The notes under the pieces were generated by a model. The model did not search any database. It saw nothing but the letters and a program-made list of their open reading frames with translations, and was not told where the DNA came from. 64,000 nt of DNA, taken from positions 186,001 to 250,000 of the forward strand of contig CAWIYZ010000035.1 in assembly GCA_963840425.1 (NCBI GenBank). Direction: 5' to 3'. The stretch is from CADEFX01 sp963840425. GTDB taxonomy: Bacteria; Pseudomonadota; Alphaproteobacteria; Rhizobiales; Hyphomicrobiaceae. Made by a program: the position numbers and the translations under genes. Shown here piece by piece: positions 60,512 to 64,000 of the stretch (its first letter is position 1; each line of letters starts with the position of its first letter).

Positions 60512-61274
60512 ATGACATTCCGTGACACCGTTCTGATCACTGGCGCCGCCCGCCGCATCGGCCGGGCGATCGCACTCGACTTCGCCAGCCGAGGCTGGCG
60601 GATCGGCGTGCACTTCAATACGTCGCAATCCGAAGCGGCCCTCTTAGTGAGCGAGATCATCGAGCAGGGGGGCAAAGCGGCCGCATTGCAGGCTGACTTG
60701 GCTGACGCTGCCGCCGCAACCAGCCTCGTCGCGGCCTGTGCGGCAGCGCTCGGCCCTCCCTCGTGCCTCGTCAATAATGCGTCCCTGTTCCTCCATGACA
60801 CCATCGCCACGCTCGATGCACGCCAATGGGACCTGCAGCTGGCCGTCAATCTGAAAGCGCCCGTTCTTCTTGCCCAATCCCTTGCAACCCACCTTCCCGC
60901 GCAGTCTCATGGCAATATCATCAACATCATCGACCAGAGAGTTCTGGCGGCCGACGCCCTATTTCTTTTCCTATTCTGTCGCCAAAGCCGGCCTGTGGTG
61001 GAGCACGCAGACGCTCGCGCAAGCGCTCGCTCCACGCATCCGCGTCAACGGCATCGGCCCCGGCCCGGTGCTCGCCAACACCTATCAGGCGCCCGAGGAG
61101 TTCGAACGGCAACGCACGGCAACCCCGCTCGGGCGCGGCAGCACCGCGGAGGAGATCGCCGCCGCCATTCGCTTCATTCTTGACGCTCCCGCCATGACCG
61201 GGCAGATGATCGCACTCGATGGCGGCCAGCACCTCACCTGGCGGACGCCCGACGTCACGAGCCCCAAGGCATGA
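60512..61274 (+). CDS. SDR family oxidoreductase, FolM-like dihydrofolate/dihydromonapterin reductase, frameshifted
   Basis: About 253 residues if repaired. A short-chain dehydrogenase: TVLITGAARRIGRAIALDFA (NADP-binding GxxxGxG), VNNASLFLHDTI, then after INIIDQRV the frame must shift to WRPTPYFFSYSVAKAGLWW, which contains the catalytic Tyr and Lys (YSVAK). The surplus base is at about 60941-60945. The rest (RIRVNGIGPGPVLANTYQ) is intact to 61274. The DQRVWRPTP pattern and the folB gene 43 bases downstream point to a FolM/pteridine-reductase-like role in folate metabolism. Confidence 0.87.
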
Positions 61275-61317
61275 GCTGCCGATCCCGCCTGCAGCACGCA
61301 TTGCCTGGAATTGTCCA

Positions 61318-61725
61318 ATGACGAATGGACAGTTGCATCATCAAAATTCAACAGGCAGTTCCAACCTGCGCCGTGTCTTCGTGCGCGATCTCGAGCTGAT
61401 GGCGCGCGTCGGTGTGTACGAGGTCGAGCGCCGCTACGAGCAGCGCATCGTCATCTCCGTCGAGCTCTCCGTCATCGACGATTACGACGGCGTTTCCGAC
61501 AAGCTGCGTGACGTTTTTGACTACGGAGCCGTCGTCAAGGACGTCCAGACCGTGGTCGAGGCCGAGCACGTCCATCTGCTCGAGACGTTGGCGGAGCGCA
61601 TCTCCCGCAACTGCCTTGCCGACCCTCGCGTCCAGTCCGTGCGCGTGCGCATCGAGAAACCCGACATTCTCCCCGGCTGCCACTCCGTCGGCATCGAGAT
61701 CGAGCGCCGGCGCGCCCCAGGCTGA
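61318..61725 (+). CDS. folB: Dihydroneopterin aldolase
   Basis: A 135-residue enzyme converting 7,8-dihydroneopterin to 6-hydroxymethyl-dihydropterin in folate synthesis. Conserved blocks: VRDLELMARVGVYEVERRYE, the active-site DVFDYGAVVKDVQ and LLETLAERISRNCL, with RIEKPDI near the end. The ATG at 61318 follows the reductase by 43 bases, presumably one transcript. Confidence 0.93.
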   Translation: MTNGQLHHQNSTGSSNLRRVFVRDLELMARVGVYEVERRYEQRIVISVELSVIDDYDGVSDKLRDVFDYGAVVKDVQTVVEAEHVHLLETLAERISRNCLADPRVQSVRVRIEKPDILPGCHSVGIEIERRRAPG

Positions 61726-61924
61726 GCCCGCGGTCCCCGCAAGCTTCTGACCTCTGCCACAATTCCTCCCTCTGACGCCCCAACTGGCGCCCCAAACATC
61801 AACGTGAATGGGTGGGGGGAATTCAGTGATTCGTAACCAACCGTTAACGCTAACAACTGCATAACCGATGCGGGACCATGGGGCGCAATTGCAGCGCAGT
61901 GTTCGAAGTCGAGTTGGGTGTCAC

Positions 61925-63205
61925 ATGATGTACCGCGTACCGTTGCTCGCCGCGCTTGCCGTTTGCTCGCTCGCGCCTCTTCCCACCGCAGCGGCAGAGC
62001 TGCCGGCGATCCGCACGTCGGAGCGCAACACGGTCCCCGAGTGCGTCACGCCCGGCCGCCTGATGGCGTTCCTGCGCGCCCGCAACGACAACCTCGATCC
62101 GCGCTTCGAGAAAATCGCCGTCCACTACATGCGCTACGGCGAGGAGCTGGGCCTGCGCTGGGACTATGCGTTCGTCCAGATGGTCATCGAGACGGGCTAT
62201 CTCACGTTCAAGCGTGACGGCAGCAAGAGCGGCCTCGTCAAGCCGGCGCAGAACAACTTCGCGGGTCTCGGCGCTGTCGGCAAAGGCGAGCCCGGCGAGA
62301 GCTTCAAGGATGTGCCGACGGGTGTCCTGGCGCATCTGCAGCACGTGCGTCTCTACGCCGGCGAGCCGGTCGAGAACCCGGTGGCCGAGCGCACGCGCAA
62401 GGTGGCGGAATGGGGCGTGCTGAAGCCCTGGCAGGCCAAGATAAATGGGCCCACGACCTACTCACATCTCGCCCAGCGCTGGGCGGCGACCGCCGGCTAC
62501 TCGGAGGCGATCGAGACGCACGCCGATCGCTTCTATGCGCAGTTCTGCAAAGCGCCCGACCCCAATCCCGAGCTCGTGCGCGAAGCACGCGACACGCCCG
62601 CCGACAAATCCCGGCGCAGCACAGAGACCGCCGCAATCGCTCAAATCGCTCCCGAAAAGCAGCGTCCCGTCGTCACGGGCGCCGATCTCGCCCGTCAGGC
62701 CATCGAGGATGGCAAGGCGGAAGGCAACACCGCGCGTTCGGGCCTCGGCGCCTCGTTCCTGGCGCGCCTCGGCGAGGAGTTGGGCCTGAATCAAGCCACT
62801 GGCGAGTTGGAGGGGGATACGAAGGCTTTGAAGGGAGCGGCATCCGCGTCCGCACCCCCCATCAGCGCGCGCAGTGAGCTTGGCAGCAAGCCCGATCGGG
62901 CCGAGAAGCCCACCGTGCAGACGGCCTCCGCGGCCGGAGCGCTGGCGAAACAGCAAGCCCCCGCCGCTTCGGCAGCCAAGTGCCGCGTCTGGACGGCCAG
63001 CTACGGCGGGCAGAAGGCGATCCTCATTCGCGTGCAGAGCGAGGGCGCCGTGAATTACACAGTGCTCGACGTCAACGACGGCGCCGAGAAACGCGAGGCG
63101 GACGCCTACATCGCGGCCTACGCCCGCGGCGGCACCATCGCCGGTGAATTCGCCAGTCCGAACCAGGCCCTCGACAAGGCCTTCGAGCTCTGCCCGGAGA
63201 GCTGA
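61925..63205 (+). CDS. Exported glucosaminidase-like protein with a C-terminal domain
   Basis: A 426-residue protein. Signal peptide at residues 1-24 (ending PTAAAE). Residues about 40-220 resemble a FlgJ/Bax-type beta-N-acetylglucosaminidase fold: WDYAFVQMVIETGYLTF, with the conserved Glu, then VKPAQNNFAGLGAVGKGEPG and WAATAGYSEAIETHADRFYA. A low-complexity linker (about 225-345) leads to a small C-terminal domain (CRVWTASYGGQKAILIRVQS). It probably cuts or binds peptidoglycan. Its paralogue follows after a CTAG palindrome. Confidence 0.83.
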   Translation: MMYRVPLLAALAVCSLAPLPTAAAELPAIRTSERNTVPECVTPGRLMAFLRARNDNLDPRFEKIAVHYMRYGEELGLRWDYAFVQMVIETGYLTFKRDGSKSGLVKPAQNNFAGLGAVGKGEPGESFKDVPTGVLAHLQHVRLYAGEPVENPVAERTRKVAEWGVLKPWQAKINGPTTYSHLAQRWAATAGYSEAIETHADRFYAQFCKAPDPNPELVREARDTPADKSRRSTETAAIAQIAPEKQRPVVTGADLARQAIEDGKAEGNTARSGLGASFLARLGEELGLNQATGELEGDTKALKGAASASAPPISARSELGSKPDRAEKPTVQTASAAGALAKQQAPAASAAKCRVWTASYGGQKAILIRVQSEGAVNYTVLDVNDGAEKREADAYIAAYARGGTIAGEFASPNQALDKAFELCPES

Positions 63206-63207
63206 GG

Positions 63208-63281
63208 CTAATGTGATGATCGAGAAATTCGCCGGTATTCGGCAGGTCCGCGAGCGAATTTCTCGATCTCAACCACACTAG
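63208..63281. repeat. CTAG-bounded palindrome D3 (74 bp)
   Basis: Starts CTAATGTGATGATCGAGAAA and ends with AATTTCTCGATC ... CCACACTAG. Almost the same as D1 at 55696 (one change in the left CTAG). It starts two bases after the stop of the glucosaminidase-like gene, between the two paralogues. Confidence 0.86.
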
Positions 63282-63332
63282 AAGGCCGAGCGTCTCCACG
63301 GTCAGTACCCAGGTAAAGGGAGTTTCCGGCGC

Positions 63333-64000
63333 ATGGCGTCGCGCCCGATGACGCAACGGCTCGTGCTGCTCGGCATCCTGCTGCCGTCGCTCTTGCTTGC
63401 GCTCTTCACCGCGCGAGCCGCGGCCGCGCCGGAGATCCGCACGCATGAGGGCAACCGCGTGCCCGCCTGCGTGACGCCCGCCCGCCTGATGCACTTCATG
63501 GCTGCGCGCAATCCCAACATGGAGCCGCGGTTTCGTGACATCGCCAGGCTCTACCGGCAGCACGGCGAGGCCCTGCGCGTGCGCTGGGACTACGCCTTCT
63601 TCCAGATGCTGCTCGAGACCAACTACCTGATCTACCGCACTGGCAGCGGCCGTTGGGGCGACGTGAAGCCGGCGCAGAACAATTTCGCCGGTCTCGGCAC
63701 CACAGGTGGCGGCGTGCCGGGCGACAGCTTTCCCGACGTATCGACGGGTGTCCTGGCTCAGCTCCAGCACCTCGTCGCGTACTCCGGCGAGCCGGTGGCC
63801 AATGCCGCCGCCCGCCGCACGCGCGAGCGGCAGGACGACATCATCGAAGTCTCACGCAAGCTCGGGCGCGCCGTGACCTTCCGCGACCTGACGCGGCGCT
63901 GGGCGGTCGACCGGCGCTACGCCCAGTCCATCGAGGCGATCGCCGAGCGCTATCGCAGCGTCTACTGCACGGGACAGGCGATCGCGGGCTTGCAGGAGGA
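63333..64000 (+). CDS. Exported glucosaminidase-like protein, paralogue, cut by the right edge
   Basis: An open frame from ATG 63333 to the end of the window, 222 codons, no stop. Signal peptide (MASRPMTQRLVLLGILLPSL ... ARAAAA), then VPACVTPARLMHFMAARNPN, WDYAFFQMLLETNYLIYRTG, VKPAQNNFAGLGTTGGGVPG and WAVDRRYAQSIEAIAERYRS. These align throughout with the gene at 61925, so it is a tandem duplicate. The C-terminal part lies outside the window. Confidence 0.87.
   Translation, partial: MASRPMTQRLVLLGILLPSLLLALFTARAAAAPEIRTHEGNRVPACVTPARLMHFMAARNPNMEPRFRDIARLYRQHGEALRVRWDYAFFQMLLETNYLIYRTGSGRWGDVKPAQNNFAGLGTTGGGVPGDSFPDVSTGVLAQLQHLVAYSGEPVANAAARRTRERQDDIIEVSRKLGRAVTFRDLTRRWAVDRRYAQSIEAIAERYRSVYCTGQAIAGLQE

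Noticed and set aside
61835..61860. Possible CtrA-type site (GTTAACGCTAAC) upstream of the glucosaminidase-like gene
   Set aside because: The spacing does not match the TTAA-N7-TTAA consensus, so it was not annotated.
1..64000. CRISPR arrays, rRNA operons, prophage or transposase genes
   Set aside because: No regularly spaced repeats with spacers, no rRNA motifs and no integrase or transposase signatures were seen.

Overview
This is a 64 kb piece of a high-GC chromosome from an alphaproteobacterium, most likely of the order Hyphomicrobiales; the family is not resolvable by eye. The pointers are a purB ... ATP-synthase zeta inhibitor-purC-purS-purQ neighbourhood, an NAD-dependent FdsGBA-FdhD-FdsD formate dehydrogenase operon with its LysR regulator, TIGR02301 and Gcw_chp family proteins, and several L,D-transpeptidases. 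No rRNA, tRNA, CRISPR array, phage or transposase gene was seen. Nearly all content is chromosomal housekeeping or regulatory.

Layout. 0-4.8 kb (minus): a glycosyltransferase translationally coupled to two CPA2-type cation/proton antiporters. 4.8-11.7 kb (minus): alaS, rarA, a DegP-like protease and an AraC-type regulator. 11.9-17.8 kb: MarR regulator, AidB-like acyl-CoA dehydrogenase, purB, phosphoesterase, glutathione transferase, RBBP9-like hydrolase. 17.8-20.9 kb: ATP synthase zeta inhibitor, then purC-purS-[secreted unknown]-purQ. 21-31.6 kb: SRAP/YedK-like protein, an orphan sensor kinase with an ABC-substrate-binding sensor domain, a cupin gene divergent from a LysR gene, an M20 peptidase, pyruvate phosphate dikinase, and a NIPSNAP protein. 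31.7-37 kb: a compact minus-strand run ygfZ-tag-HD hydrolase-dual-specificity phosphatase-NrtR regulator, divergent from a dihydroorotase. 37-42 kb: a secreted caspase-like protein, a LysR/leaderless substrate-binding-protein pair bracketed by 80-bp direct repeats of an L,D-transpeptidase 3' end, then the intact L,D-transpeptidase. 42-49 kb: the formate dehydrogenase operon. 49-64 kb: a second L,D-transpeptidase, several envelope and unknown proteins, LysE exporter, acetyltransferase, Nudix hydrolase, RNase T2, AIM24 protein, Gcw_chp outer-membrane protein, a FolM-like reductase with folB, and two tandem glucosaminidase-like exported paralogues, the last cut by the window edge.

A striking property of this sequence is the number of conserved genes broken by one-base indels: alaS, the AraC regulator, the cupin (two compensating shifts), one LysR, ppdK, dihydroorotase, an acetyltransferase and the FolM-like reductase. 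In each case both halves are well conserved and resume in another frame, and some of the genes are normally essential, so sequence or assembly error is the leading explanation. These loci are annotated as one gene each, with the shift position given.

Two dispersed palindrome families occupy intergenic space: a two-module element (42.3 kb, 54.2 kb, 54.7 kb) that supplies the stop codons of neighbouring genes, and elements of about 75 bp bounded by CTAG (55.7, 55.8 and 63.2 kb). The most interesting candidates for follow-up are the repeat-bracketed lysR-SBP cassette, the exported protein embedded and coupled between purS and purQ, the helically phased TTGCGCTA triplet behind purQ, and the SBP-sensor kinase with no visible partner.
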